A stretch of 64,000 bases of DNA from Desulfomonile tiedjei DSM 6799 (GTDB lineage: Bacteria; Desulfobacterota; Desulfomonilia; Desulfomonilales; Desulfomonilaceae), in NCBI RefSeq assembly GCF_000266945.1, contig NC_018025.1, positions 4,654,001 through 4,718,000 on the forward strand, given 5' to 3'. Within the stretch, counting starts at the first letter, position 1; every line of letters starts with the position of its first letter. Positions 63,567-64,000 of this stretch are shown one piece after another. A program made the translations under genes and the position numbers. A model generated the notes under the pieces. It was not told the DNA's origin and did not search any database. It saw only the letters and a list, made by a program, of their open reading frames with translations.

Positions 63567-64000
63567 GAGACAAGATTCTCCAAACTGAAGAACTTACGAA
63601 GTCAGCTTGTACGCCAGTGCTTTTAGCCGGACAGAGAACTCATGCATCGGGGGCTTCGTTAGTAACACGACAGCCCATGACCGGCCAATCCCTCAGCGTC
63701 ATTTCAGCACGGGAGGGATGCGAGACTGCATTCAGGGGAAGCAATAAGAAAATGTTCAGGCCGTGAACGCTCGATGGCTCGTCCATTTTGCCATTGATGC
63801 TGCCGTCATTCTCTACAAGCGCCAAATCCGCCGCAAGCATTGCTGCCGGATCTGAAAGATTTCCCCATCCGTAGAATTTGGCCACTGATCGGGGCACCAG
63901 GTCAGTGGCATCCTTCTTTCGAAGTTTCTAATGGAATCCCACAGCGAAGCCCCAACATCCCGGATCGTATCCGCCTAATAGTCTTTCCTATCTCTTCGCA
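63567..64000. other. Gene-free right edge
   Basis: 434 nt without a supported gene. A leftward frame at 63640-63897 has no start signal or family resemblance. The next gene may begin beyond the edge. Confidence 0.35.

Noticed and set aside
63640-63897. Leftward 85-codon frame at the right edge
   Set aside because: No start signal, no recognisable domain, and its residues read like non-coding sequence.

Overview
The window looks like chromosome from an anaerobic Gram-negative bacterium of the former Deltaproteobacteria (Desulfobacterota; a Desulfomonile/Syntrophobacter-type syntroph or sulfate reducer is my best guess). Grounds: moderate GC, the rho-rpmE-DUF1385-prfA cluster, the EI-HPr-EIID/SmpB/ssrA cluster, an EtfBA pair, a methylmalonyl-CoA pathway block (SucC, SucD, a biotin-dependent acyl-CoA carboxyltransferase, a B12-binding mutase subunit), a sigma-54-type type IV pilin promoter, and an LpxC for lipid A. 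The genus is inference only.

Layout. 0-10.4 kb: mixed housekeeping genes (nitroreductase, FAD oxidoreductase, ChaB, CheR, RpoH-type sigma factor, TlyA, lipid kinase plus phosphoesterase, DJ-1/PfpI, TyrRS). 10.8-16.9 kb: a coiled-coil lipoprotein, two unknown exported or anchored proteins, RecO, a frameshifted relic of a membrane-TPR gene, and an Hda-like ATPase. 17-20.8 kb: rho-rpmE-DUF1385-prfA. 21.3-29.4 kb: small unknown genes, RibF, a LapA-HIT-YfcE-UPF0280 gene run, an FHA membrane protein, an FG-GAP protein, cysteine synthase and its Rrf2 regulator. 29.9-31.7 kb: etfBA. 32.3-41.5 kb: a type IV pilin with a near-perfect -24/-12 promoter and its own terminator, then four consecutive TMTC-like polytopic membrane-TPR proteins (probable GT-C glycosyltransferases). 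41.9-49.6 kb: an accessory zone (tandemly duplicated membrane genes, CYTH protein, redox protein, VapBC-type pair, MNT nucleotidyltransferase with a truncated HEPN partner, SIR2-domain protein, NYN nuclease) ending beside tmRNA. 49.7-53.6 kb: ssrA, smpB and PTS genes. 53.6-56.6 kb: a receiver-AAA-LpxC fusion and two small exported proteins. 57.6-62 kb: sucCD, carboxyltransferase and mutase B12 subunit. 62-63.6 kb: an anchored trypsin-like protease and a SAP/Cys-cluster miniprotein.

Two systems stand out. The LpxC at 53812-55917 keeps all its catalytic residues but is fused behind an NtrC-type receiver domain and a degenerate AAA+ domain lacking GAFTGA and the Walker B acids, which suggests phosphorelay control of the committed step of lipid A synthesis. 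The pilin plus four TMTC-like proteins suggests a dedicated surface-protein O-glycosylation array; a fifth, dead homologue lies at 15.4-16.0 kb.

Intergenic DNA is rich in dispersed repeats: family A (about 180 bp), family B (180-220 bp, with 15-bp terminal inverted repeats in one copy), a composite A'-B arrangement seen twice, family C (one copy interrupted by a B element, so insertion can be read directly), family D around a REP-like hairpin, and many G+C-rich hairpin modules. Start codons below were moved from the longest reading frame when a Shine-Dalgarno sequence or family alignment favoured an internal start.
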